Positions 22,225 through 33,181 of a stretch of DNA of 64,000 nucleotides are shown piece by piece. Position numbers and translations under genes: made by a program. Positions within the stretch are counted from its first letter, which is position 1; each line of letters begins with the position of its first letter. The notes beneath the pieces are model-generated. The model worked only from the letters and a program-made list of their open reading frames with translations, did not search any database and was not told where the DNA came from. Origin of the DNA: Anaspis maculata (lineage: Eukaryota; Arthropoda; Insecta; Coleoptera; Scraptiidae); assembly GCA_949128115.1 (NCBI GenBank), contig OX421961.1, forward strand, positions 123,569,050 to 123,633,049. The letters are read 5' to 3'.

Positions 22225-23927
22225 ATTCTTCTTTTGGGTTTTTGGGCAGGATGATAAAAAACAGTTGTATATTTTACGCAACGTTTCGCCGATTACTTCG
22301 TCAAGCTAAAATTTATTATATAATAAATTTAAAACAATAATCAATGAACATTAACGAGAGCTTACCAAATAATATGTATAAAACTTGAAAAATGTGTAAA
22401 ATGTCAAAAAAAAATTGAGTTGTGGATAATTGAAAGATATAGCAATGAAAAATTCCTATGATGATGAAATGAAGATGAAAACTTGATAATAAGGTATAAA
22501 GGTGATTTTAAATGATGCAAAAATTTCATGACCTAATCATAACACCTCTCAAGAATAAATTCTTATATACATCACTTAAATTTTGCGTGTCAATTCAAAA
22601 ATTAACAGAAACATTATGTTTTTGAGTGAAAATCATTTCAGGAACTAATCTTTTTTCATAATTAATCTCTTGGTCTAAAATTTCAACATTTTCAAAATTA
22701 AAATTATGGCCTAAATCTTTTTTATGGTTCGTTAAAGCTGTCAAATTATTTTTATGTAAATTATGTGTTTTGCAATCATTTTTAATTCCAGATTTACTTT
22801 ATTTCACAATTATTACTTTATATCATTTTTATGCTTATTTATACGTTTAATGAGTTTTTGTTTGGTTTGACCAATATAACATTTAGTACAATCAGAACAA
22901 TTGATTCTATATATCAAACTTGATTTATCATGATCTTGTATTTTGTCTTTTAATCTTCTGTAAAAATTACTTATTGTTTTTTTGTTATAAAACGTAATTT
23001 TCAAATCATCTTTTTGTAAAAATTTTCGTAAATCAAAAGACAAATCATTAACACCGATTATTGAAAAATAAGAGGTGTCAATTGTATTAGGTGTTTGAAC
23101 TCTCCTTATATCATTATTAATATTACTATTATTATATAAAATTCTATTAATTAATCTTTCAGGATGGCCATTTTCTTTCAGAATATTTTTAATGAGATTG
23201 AAATTTTTTAACCAAAATTGTTCATGACTAAGTTTTTTAATTTTTGTTTTCATCATTTTGATAATATCAATTCTTTGTCTGAAATCATGATTTGATTGAA
23301 AATGAAGTAATCTATTTGAAGCAATTGGTTTTTAATACCAATCTGTAACTAAATTATTGTAACTATTTTTAACGACTCATGTATCTAAAAAAGGTAGTTT
23401 ATTTTCATTTTCAAATTCAATCGTGAATTTCAAACTATAATAGTATTCATTGAAAATATCAAGTGTCGTTTGTTGTTGATCATTTAGAATGACTGTAAAA
23501 ATGTCATCAACATAACAGTATCGAAATGGAACTGAAAATGGTAGTTTCTTAACAACAGATGTCAGTAGATCATGCTTAGCTAAATTGCTAAAATTGGACA
23601 AACTGGATTACCCATTGCAGTTCCAAAAATTTGTGAGTCAAATTTACCGTCGTATGAAAAATAGCTTGAATTAAAAAGATAATGGATTATATCTTTGAAA
23701 AATTAAAATCAATTTTGGTGAATTCAGAAATAAGTTCCCAGTTTTTCTCAATTAATGATTGGATCAATTCTGCTGTTACATTAATAAATAAAGATATTAC
23801 ATCCAAAGAGATTAATATGTAGTTAGGTGGAAGTACAACATCAGTAACTTTATCAACAAAGTTTTCAGAATTTTGTATATTATATGAAAAATGAGGTAGA
23901 AGACCATTAAGAATTTTTGTTCACCTG
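22225..23927 (-). pseudogene. Penelope-like element, copy A: reverse transcriptase and GIY-YIG remnant
   Basis: On the minus strand, pieces of a PLE reverse transcriptase (about 23920 to 23377) precede a GIY-YIG endonuclease (23256 to 22813). The transcriptase shows IFGTAMGNPVCPILA and FRYCYVDDIFTVI, with the YVDD catalytic pair. The endonuclease end reads YRINCSDCTKCYIGQTKQKL. Several frame breaks lie between these blocks, and the 5' half is missing, so it is not active. The 3' tail down to 22225 ends in a terminal-repeat-like phrase shared with copy B (AACGTTGCGTAAAATATAC in copy B's orientation). Its hammerhead-like core is damaged: TTGACGA replaces CTGACGA. Confidence 0.85.
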
Positions 23928-24433
23928 ATACAATTGACACTTCTTATTTTTCAATAATCGGTGTTGATGATTTGTCTTTTAATTTACGAAAAATTTTACA
24001 AAAAGATGATTTGAGAATAATGTTTTATAACAAAAAAACAATAAGTAATTTTTACAGTAGATTGAAAGACAAAATACAAGATCATGATAAATCAAGTTTG
24101 ATATATAGAATCAATTGTTCTGATTGTACTAAATGTTATATTGGTCAAACCAAACAAAAACTTATTGAACGTATATTAGCCAAAAAATGATTGCAAAACA
24201 CATAATTTACATAATAATTATGTAAATTATATAATTTGAAGTAAAATAAAAATAATTTGACAGCTTCAGCGAACCATGAAAAAGATTTAGGCCATAATTT
24301 TGATTTTGGAAATGTTAAAATTTTGGACCAAGAGATTAATTATGAGAAAAGATTAGTTTCTGAAACGATTTTTATTCAAAAACATAATTTTTCTGTTAAT
24401 TTTTGAACTGACACGCAAAATTTAAGTGATGTA

Positions 24434-26463
24434 AACTGCTTGACAATTGAACTGCAACACCTAAAAATTAGGTGCGTTTTCAAATTGAGATAGCTCGGAA
24501 AATATTGGACGGATTCCAGAAATTTAGGCATGTGAGGAAAGATCATTCCTTTGACTATCGAGTGCTGGTATTGATGATAAGTTTGATTGCACAATTTGTC
24601 ATATACAGGGTGCCAACGTAGAGCGTGCAGATATCGGCAATCTTTCACCTTGTACAACTTTCGAAAAAAAAAAACGAGATTTTTTCTATCGCCTGCTTTT
24701 GAAAGGTTGTATCATTATGCCAAAACGGTTTTGGAATTTTGACCCTAACTTTCTTTTTCAAAAAATTGTGCTCAATTTTCTGAAATATGCACTTTCTGAT
24801 TAAGAAAAAGAAATAGAGACGTTGTTTGTTTTCAAACGGCGTCCATATTGAATTTGCTTACGAAGATTTTCATTTGAGCCTCCACATCCCCTAGAAACTA
24901 CCCCTTTTGGGACACCGTCTCACAGCAAGATATGCAATGCTTCATTTAAAAGGCATAAGGAAAGTACTCATCAATAATTGAATTAAAATAAGGATACTGC
25001 AATGACCCCACACGTACAGCTCCTTGAAAACCACCCCTTGACTTCAAGGGACAGGGTTGGTATGATAAGACATGCAATACTTACATGAAAATTCCAAAAA
25101 ACGTCTTTTTCAACTGTTCCACTAAAAAAGTGATGCTACACGATGACCCTTTGCTTAGGTCATCCCAACAGTAGCTACCCTCTCGGAAAAAGAACTACCC
25201 TTTAAAAACCAGTACTTCCGCAATACCTCATTTGTTGGAATTTTTTCAAAATCTGTCGCAATAGTTTGCTGCTACGATGATTTCATTCACATATCTACCC
25301 AAAACTACCCCTTCAACTACCCCTTCAATATCGCATAGCCTTCACCTTGATGCGTGTAAGGTCATCGCGAAATCATTTTGAACTTATTCAATCGCACCTT
25401 CTCTGAGCTTCCAAATGAGGTATTGCATACCTTCCACTAAAGGGGTGATTTCTAGGGGTAGTTTCAGGAAAGGTTTTGTACTATCATCGTAGAAAATATC
25501 ATCATTTCAATGAAACGGTTAGTAGGCAAAAGTTCTTTCAACTCGTGAATAACGCATCAAGGTGGAGGCTATGCGATATTGAAGGGGTAGTTTCGGGTAG
25601 ATATGTGAATGAAATCATCGTAGAGGCAAACTATTGCGACAGATTTTTAAAAAATCCTAACAAATGAGGTAGGTATCGCGGAAGTACTGGTTTTTTGAAG
25701 GGTAGTTCTTTTTTCGAGAGGGTAGCTACTGTTGGGATGACCTACGTGAAGGGTCATTGTGAAGCATCACTTTTTTCAGTAGAACAGTTGAAAAAGACGT
25801 TTTTTGGAATTTTCATGTATTGCATGTCTTATCATATCAACCCTGTCCCTTGAAGTCAAGGAGTTGTTTTAAGGGAGCTGTACGTGTGGGGTCATCGTAG
25901 TATACTTATTTCAATCCAATTATTGATGAGTACTTTTCTTAGGCCTTTTAAATGAAGCATTGCATATCTTGTTGTGAGACGGTGTCCCAAAAGGGGTAGT
26001 TTCTGGGGGATGTGGAGGCTCGAATGAAAATCTCCGTAAGCAAATTCAATATGGACGCCGTTTGAAAACAAACAATGTCTCTATTTCTTTTTCTTAATCA
26101 AAAAATGCATATTTCAGAAAATTGAGCACAATTTTTTGTAAAAAAAAGTTAGGGTCAAAGTTCCAAAACCGTTTCGGCATAATGATTCAACCTTTCAAAA
26201 GCAGGCGATAGAAAAAATCTCGGACTTTTTTTTCGAAAGTTGTACAAGGTGAATGGTTGCCCATATCTGCACGCTCTCCGTTGGCACCCTGTATATGACA
26301 AATTGTGCAATCAAACTTATCATCAATACCAGCACTCGATATTCAAAGAAGTGATCTTTCCTCACATGCCTGAATTTCTGGAATCCGTCGGATATTTTTT
26401 GAGCTATCTCAATTTGAAAACGCACCCAATTTTTAGGTGTTGCAGTTCAATTGTCAAGCAGTT
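24434..26463. mobile_element. Foldback element of 2030 bp inserted at TA
   Basis: The ends AACTGCTTGACAATTG and CAATTGTCAAGCAGTT are exact reverse complements. The arms pair to about 25365 and from about 25545, leaving only some 180 bases unpaired. Flanking TA at 24432-24433 and 26464-26465 is a target-site duplication. PLE copy A shows the empty site as one GATGTATATAAG (minus strand, near 22571). TA targeting fits the Tc1/mariner superfamily, but no transposase is present. Nested CAGGGTGCC at 24606 faces GGCACCCTG at about 26284, leaving about 170 bases of each arm outside them. Confidence 0.85.
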
Positions 26464-26724
26464 TATATAAGAATTCAATTTTGAGAGGTGTTATGATCAG
26501 GTCATGGAATTTTTGCATTATATAAAATCATTATTATACCTTATTATCAAGTTTTCATCTCCGTTTCATCACCATAGGAGTTTTTCATCGTTATATCTTT
26601 CAATTATCTACAACTCAAATTTTTTTTTTGACATTTTACACATTTTTCAAGTTTTATACATATTATTCGGTAAGCTCTTGTTATTGTTTATTTTTTATTG
26701 TTTTCAAATAATTATATAGTAAAT

Positions 26725-26775
26725 TTTAGCCTGACGAAGCCGTTGTTAATCGGCGAAACGTTGCGTAAAATATAC
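26725..26775 (+). ncRNA. Candidate hammerhead core in PLE copy B tail
   Basis: CTGACGA at 26731-26737, a GCCG/CGGC stem II with an eight-base loop, and GAAA at 26755-26758 are followed by ACGTTGCGTA. That tail can form a three-pair stem III with cleavage after A26767. One extra A sits between the core and stem II, and stem I is poorly paired, so activity is doubtful. Position in a PLE tail supports the assignment, since these elements are known to carry hammerheads. Confidence 0.38.
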
Positions 26776-26825
26776 AACTGTTTTTTATCATCCTGCCCAA
26801 AAACCCAAAAGGAGAATCTTATTCA

Positions 26826-29275
26826 TTATAAATATGGAAATCTAGCAATTATGCATTAGAGAACCAGGAAATGTTGCCAGAGAGTTGCCATGTCAAATTT
26901 TGTTTATGTCGTGTAGTTATGTCCACATGACATCTCCGGCAGACTCTGTGTATATCTCCTGTTTCTCCGGTTCTCACGTGAAAGTGTCGTCCAAGAGGTT
27001 GTATTTTCACTGACCCAACATCTCCATTTCTACTTCTTAAAAAAAATGCACTTTCCCAGATCGCAACTCCTAAGAAATGATTGCATTATGCGAGTCTGAA
27101 TGAACGAGGAGCAAACGCCGTTCTGTGATTTCCAAAACCAAAGCTCTAGGTACGCTTGCAACCCAACAGACTCATATACCTGCACTTTTGCGAAATAACC
27201 CATTCAAATCCCGTATAACACACGTTAGAGTCCCCAATAAAGCCATTTTTAATATCATCTTTGGTGCGCCATCAACCAGTAATTAGCGATTTTTAACGTT
27301 ATTGTACAGTCGTTAAAGGCAATGTGTGCACTTTCTGAACACATAAACCAGCAAAGGATGCTTTGAAACTAGCACGTTTACGGCCTTATTATTTAAGTTT
27401 TATTAAGGCGGACACACATTACGGCAAAGCAGCAGCAAGCGTCAGCACCCATCAGCAGACCCATACAGATTTTATTACAAATTATACCGCAATCAACAAT
27501 CCAATTAAACAAAATGATTCGTTAACTTGAATTTCTTAGTTTTATGGTCTCGCGTGACGCTCATGCCTTAAGGTTCCTGCCGGTAATCGTTGAGCAGTAC
27601 CCCAGTTCAAAATATAGAAGAGAGGCGCCGCTGTTGGATGAGCCTTAACCGACGCCATGTTCTTCGGGGATCCGAAACAAGATGGCGGCGTTTCCCATGG
27701 AATATGCCCACACTCACACACACGCCGCACAAGATATTTGTTACAGTCGCAGGGAATGTGAGTTAAAACTTGTTGTGTTAAAACCTCGCGAATTATAGCC
27801 CATAAAAGCTTTGATGTTGGATGTGTCGTAAATCATGAGACGCTGGAACATGCTTCCCCTATATTTTGTATTCGTTCAACGAGATGTGCATATATTATTA
27901 TTGTCTAATAATAATGCCGTGTGCCATTATGCAAGCGCGGAGGTCTCATTTGCAGTTAGACCATCACCGGAGTTAACGCGCCATCAAAGCCGCAACAGCC
28001 TCAATTCATCATCGGATATAAGCAGAAATTCGCTGCCATGCGGCCATCGCAAGTCCGACTTTTGTGTCACTCTCGCGTGAGAGATTTTCCAAAGGAAATA
28101 AGAGAAAAACGCAAATTTTCAATAGTATACCATACCAGGAAAGTTTACGACGATCGTAAATTTCAGATGATTTATCCTTTTTAGAGGCTCGAAGTCTTCG
28201 AGGTGGCTATGGGTCTTCGATATGCTGCGAATTTCAAGAGTCTGGGTGTTGTTGCTCAAAGAGCTGTTATGATAGCTGTTGAATAACATGAATATGTATA
28301 GAAAGAATAATCAGTAGATTATAATTACATGTTGGAATGTCGACTGGCAGCCTACAAATGGGGTGTTCCACGGATTTTGCGAAAAAATGAATTCAAATAC
28401 TGGAGCCTTTCGTAGAGCTCACTTGTTTTTTATTTGATTTTCTTGCGTTCATTTAGGCCCCGAAAAAAAATAAAGAAAATTTTGCGTGACGTCACGCGCT
28501 TACTGGTACCAGAGTGCGTAACAGATAGCGCCAAATGACGCGGTACAATTTCTCGCTAGATATCGTACGGAATCGGGAACGCGGTGAACTCCGAACATCC
28601 CAGCGTGTCAGCCTGTCAACCTGACAAACAGCTGATGCCAAGAAAAAAGTGAAGTGTTAACGCAAGCAAGCATCACACTGAGAGAAAAGTTTCATTTATA
28701 GGTAATAAATACTTGTTTCGTACCAATTAATTAACAAATACTATAACAAAGTATATGCCACCATATGCCGTTTACATCAAATAATTATTTTAAAATCACT
28801 TATTCATTATAACCGGAGGGCTTATTATGCCAGTTGTTCATAAGAGTTCATAAGATTCAATAAATATATTATTCTATATCAAATATTAGTCAAACTTTCC
28901 CACAAAATGATTTATTACATCCAAATTGCACATTTTGTTTGTGATTGAGCCGGTTTAATCACTATAAACAAATACATATTGGCGGACAATCACCTGTTCT
29001 TAACCAACAATATACCTGTGTTCACTTCACTTTGACACCATTTATTCCCCAATAATAACTGTGCATTATTCACAAACAATCGCTAAGTCACCCTCAATGA
29101 ATTTAATCACTAGAGTATCTTCGGATATTATTATTTATTATTGCCAATGTAATGCGTTGGTGGGGTGAGAGATTTCCACCCGGCGCCATTATTCGTGCAT
29201 GGTGTCATTTGTGTCGTATCATCCCATGTCATTCATTGTCCAGTATCTCGTTGAAGAAAAGCAAATTTATTCATG
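26826..29275. other. Low-copy DNA with two GC-richer patches
   Basis: No coding exon could be supported. Patch 27541-27760 is GC-richer and holds CAAGATGGCGGCG at 27678-27690, a word found at some housekeeping promoters (YY1/Pho-like). Patch 28484-28620 starts with a perfect CRE-type palindrome. Either could be a promoter, but no downstream gene is evident in the window. Confidence 0.4.
28484..28497. promoter_or_regulatory. CRE-like palindrome
   Basis: GCGTGACGTCACGC is a perfect 14-base palindrome around TGACGTCA, the consensus site for CREB/ATF-type bZIP factors. It opens a GC-richer patch of about 130 bases. No adjacent gene was recognised, so function is unproven. Confidence 0.35.
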
Positions 29276-29960
29276 CAGGGTGACTCAAAAATGTCGGACC
29301 ATCTTGAAAGTGCGTAATGTAGAGGTGTAGTAGAGTGCTGAAAAGTTGTTGAAAAGATTCTAATGTCTTCCAGTTTTAAAGTTGTGGAGGAACAAAAGTT
29401 GGTTCTTCGATCGCTTCTATTTTCGTTGTTTCAAACGATTTTGGTGAACTGTTTATGGAAAAATAATGAGTGCCAGAAATCAACCTCTAAATCTGTGATG
29501 AATTTCTCTTTTGTATAAAGGGTGAGTCATGAATCTTGGAAATTATTTTTTTCCAATAGTGCCTGCAAACAGTCCCATATCCTATGTAGAGCACAATAAA
29601 ACACAATTCAATTTCATAAAATTCTTTGCTCCTGGTTTCTTAGGAAAACTGAGTTTTTGTAGTTTATGACTCAACCTGTATAGAGAAACAGAATGGTTTA
29701 TGACTCAACCTGTATAGAAAACAGAAATTCGATACAGATTCAGATGTTGATTTTTCGAATCCATTATTTCACTTTATGTAATGGAGTCTTTGCTAAAATC
29801 TTCTGAAACAACGAAAATAGAAGAAATCGAAAAATCCAATTTTGTGCCTCCATAACTTCAAAATTAAAAAGTCTAGAATCTTTAAAACAACTTTCCAGTA
29901 CTGTACTATACCTGCATATCATGCACCTTCAAGGTGGTCCGACACTTCGAATCACCCTGT
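29276..29960. mobile_element. Foldback element with CAGGGTGACTC/ATTCACCCTG-type ends
   Basis: CAGGGTGACTCAAAAATG at the left and the mirrored AATCACCCTGT at the right bound arms of about 170 bases; for example TCTATTTTCGTTGTTTC pairs with GAAACAACGAAAATAGA. The middle holds a second element at 29520-29720. No coding sequence is present. Confidence 0.75.
29520..29720. repeat. Small nested inverted repeat
   Basis: GGGTGAGTCATGAA at the left is mirrored by TTTATGACTCAACC at about 29662, and that right end is then repeated at about 29697. It lies in the loop of the 29276-29960 foldback and was probably inserted into it. The doubled right end suggests local slippage. Confidence 0.55.
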
Positions 29961-31607
29961 ATTTATTAAACAAATTATTAGCTATTGATAATGGATTTAT
30001 TATGTTTTATGATGATTTGGCAGAATCATCTATAGCCAGCAATAATGCATAAAATTACCTATAAAAACTAAATTAGATCATATTATTCATAGCTAATATA
30101 CTATCGTTACCACTCAATAATCTAATTGCTTATTATTATTCACGTTTCTTATTGATAAAACATTATCAAACTGATGTTTTGTAATTATAACCAAATATTA
30201 AATAACAGGAAACAAGGTATTTCAACGCTATCAAAACAATCCGCTTGGTGGATGCAAATAAATATTTATTAAGCCGTATTTAAATAAGGCATTTGTTAAC
30301 AATAAACGAGTCTGTGTTTTCCATAATAAATATTCGAAATCTTTTCTCTCAGTGCAGCAGCATTCAGCAACACAGCAACACCAGCCACGCTGGGGCTCGA
30401 GTTAGCCCGTCACAGATGGTGATGATGAAAATAAAATTTGCGAAAATAAGGGAACTTCTGTGTCAATTTTGGAGTGTTTTGTGTTCCAATGTGAGTGCAA
30501 TTTTCTGATTACAATCACGTTAAAATTACTTGAAAAGCATTCGAATATTCCCAATACCCCCTTATCGTGTACCCCTGGAGCAGGAGGTGGAGTTAGAAAG
30601 ACTGAAGTGTTTGCATGCATAAATCAAAAACAAATTCATTTCACCCGAGAGTTTACCGCTAAGGGCTGTTTTGCAGCGGCCTGGCTGAGTTCGCTGTTCT
30701 GAAAATAAGTGAGTAATGTATTGAAAGACATAACTACCTACCTATTATTTATTTACACCGGATAAAGTTCCCTTAGGCCAATATGAACGTGATTTGATCC
30801 AAGAAAACCGATTTATCAAGACACAAACCCTGCTGGGATGCCCACAGAAAAATTCAGGAATGCTACCAGAAGCTCTCTGACCAATCTGCGGCGCTAACCT
30901 AGCTTGGTGACCGTCATGGTTGCCTTCCTCAAAGCCACTCAAATGACGTTTTTTCAAAATTGTTCTCGCTAGTGCAGTCGTTTCTAATTCAGACAACAAA
31001 TGTCATGTGATTTGAAGTTTTGAATTGCACGTCAAAATTGACAAAACGTGATTCAGATTCGAAGACGCCAAAATGTCGGCAAAGTAGGTCACGTTTGGTT
31101 TGCCGCATGGTTCACCACGTGACGTCACAGATTAATGAATTTTTTTTTCTAGATCATTAGAGTAAGAATAACCGTGCGTGTTACATGAAAGGCCTAATCA
31201 GATAAGAAACAATAGGAATACTCAATAAAAGCAACTACTTTTTTTCCAATATAACACCCCATCGGGGGTGTTGAAAGACAAATAGTGGGTGCTTTTGCTT
31301 TTGTGAAGAGGCAGGTCCGCTGTAGCCGGCGGAGGCGTTATTCGAGAAAAATATTCATCTGCCTCCTGCCTGCCACTTTTCAAACTACTTAGAGAAATAG
31401 AAATAATTTACAAATAACCTCGGCAACATCCATGGCTTTTTCGGAAAACTGGATTCCTGGAACCGAAGAGCATCACAAGGAAGTATCTCAAAGTGCCAAA
31501 AAATGAAACTCAAAGACATAATATGGGAAGAAGAAATTATGCCCGTTTATAATCCTGCCGATAAGGTAAAAAGCTGACTAGTCGCAGCGGTACACTGCAG
31601 GATCGAT
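29961..31607. other. Intervening DNA, nothing recognised
   Basis: Frames at 30293-30702 and 30745-30999 have no domain I know and are opposed on both strands. A short CACCCCATCGGGGGTG hairpin lies at about 31256-31271. A phrase AAGTATCTCAAAGTGCC at about 31479 recurs, slightly changed, at about 35827 on the far side of the 31.6-35.3 kb inverted-repeat block. Confidence 0.4.
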
Positions 31608-31832
31608 AAAAAAGTGGCATTTAAGTATGAAAGCAAACCACTTTGCACAGGTGTCGTCTAGGACCATTTGAGTGATTTGGTTCGCAGCATCTGAAATTTC
31701 ATCCCTTAGGGCTTGACGTTTGACCTCTTTTCCAAGATGGCGACGAAAAAATGTTCAAACACTGATAACGGTCGCTTTTTCGCAAACAAGGGGTCATTTC
31801 CGCACAATTGGGAGATGAAAATACCGAAAAAG
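31608..31832. repeat. Outer inverted-repeat arm, left
   Basis: This segment (for example AGTATGAAAGCAAACCACTT and TTTCCAAGATGGCG) is the reverse complement of 35095-35342, with moderate divergence. Together the arms enclose a broken gene and an inner foldback. A diverged direct copy of its 3' part follows at about 31960-32045. Confidence 0.75.
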
Positions 31833-32164
31833 GCCGTATGACTGTTGTCGGGCTTTTTTCTTCAGTCCAAGGGCCAAAATTTCCAAATTTATTGCCTTGC
31901 GAACGGTAAAGTTCATATTAGTACAAGCGGCAGGCAAAACAATCCTGCATTGATTAAAGAAAACAAACATTTTTGCACAGTGACTCTGAAAACCATTCTG
32001 AGCGATTTGACCCGCAGCACTCGATCATTCGTCCCTTAGGGGGCCCATGGGGGCCCTCCAAATTTTTAAGATGCAAGAACTTTCACAAAACGATCATTGA
32101 GTATCGTCATGTGTGTCATAAAATGAGCTTATAGGTCTATTGAAAATGTTTTCAGCAATTATCG

Positions 32165-33084
32165 TTGTCTCCTTTCCATTCTTCACACTTGAAAAAAAAT
32201 TCTTCAGCAGAGGTCGAAAAATTGTTTTTATTTTTTAATCTACGCAAGGAAACAATAAATTCATATGTTTTGTTTAGTTCCCGAACAAATCGCATAACTG
32301 GGCCGACTTCCTTAGAAATTCGAAGAAAAAGGCTGACTTCTCACTGAATCTCAGTAAACCGACGTCACTTCTGATAAGCATCATGAACAGAAGGATCCGT
32401 TTAAAAAAAAGTTAGCTGAACGTTGCGTGGCATTAAAAGATAGCTTTCTGGGAGTTGAGAGTCTATTCCAAGAGCAAAGCGACCAGCTCATAGCATTAGA
32501 CAGTCACATTGTCGTCTCTGGCGATTAAGTTAAGACTCTATACGCAGCTGAAAAAACTGGCATTGCGGCATACAAAATAGATTTGTGAAGAGGCTTGTAT
32601 TTCGGTCAACGTCGTTGTACGATCCTGTGAAGAAGATGAACACCAAAATCTTTTCTTCTAAGGTAAAGAAGAAAGTTCAGGCTTCGTCTGTTGAGAATCT
32701 CACTTTGGATATTCAGCTGTTCTCAAGGCTTTTCATGGTCGCCCGTGAGCGAACGTTGGATCTGAAAACGTTTTTCAACTTTGAAAGCCAGAAGTAACCG
32801 CCGTCTCTCCTCTGAATGGCCAGCTTCGCTCGGGTTAAAAGTCTGATTTGGCAGAGAAACTGGAGTCTCTGGTTGATGGTGTTCTTATTCCTACATGTTT
32901 TGATGGTATTTTCTATGATGGGGCAGGGGCAGCTGTTGTTCAATCTCATTGGCCGCACAATGTGAAAACTTTGCAGGAATATTTTCCCTACAAAAAAGTC
33001 ACGAGCCGACACTGCTTTGAAGATGTACCCCATGTAACAAAATGGCGACCTTCACAGGTTATGATCCATGGTATGACATTATAG
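32165..33084 (+). pseudogene. Broken gene of an uncharacterised, repeat-associated protein family
   Basis: Pieces in changing plus-strand frames read as one decayed protein. AERCVALKDSFLGVESLFQE lies at about 32415-32475, with an in-frame stop at 32526. VKTLYAAEKTGIAAYKIDL follows, then DIQLFSRLFMVARERTLDLK at about 32708-32767 after a frameshift, and finally KSDLAEKLESLVDG at about 32841-32880. From memory, the QLFSRLF block followed by a short linker and a KSDLL-like block resembles a family repeated in many invertebrate genomes without an assigned function; this is a recollection, not a search. It lies between inverted repeats, so it may be the cargo of a large element. Confidence 0.45.
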
Positions 33085-33181
33085 TGACCACTGAAGTATA
33101 AGGACATCTTAAAATACTCAAAACTCATTATCCTAGATAGGTATGTAACTAACATTAGTACGGACGTTAGCGGCACATATT

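Larger units (their letters stand above)
23928..26825 (+). pseudogene. Penelope-like element, copy B: 5'-truncated, with a 2-kb insertion
   Basis: The plus strand starts in the middle of the endonuclease linker (SFNLRKILQKDDL), gives the GIY-YIG part (YRINCSDCTKCYIGQTKQKL) to about 24160, and then follows the 3' tail of copy A. At 24432 the tail is broken by a 2030-bp foldback and resumes at 26464, reaching the terminal repeat at about 26825. It lies 5' to 5' with copy A. The pair therefore forms an inverted arrangement with both 3' tails outward, which PLEs are known to produce by inverted, 5'-truncated integration. Confidence 0.8.

Noticed and set aside
24376..24657. 93-codon minus-strand frame and its near-identical partner at 26240-26470
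   Set aside because: They are mirror images in the arms of a foldback, overlap its terminal repeats, and carry no domain.
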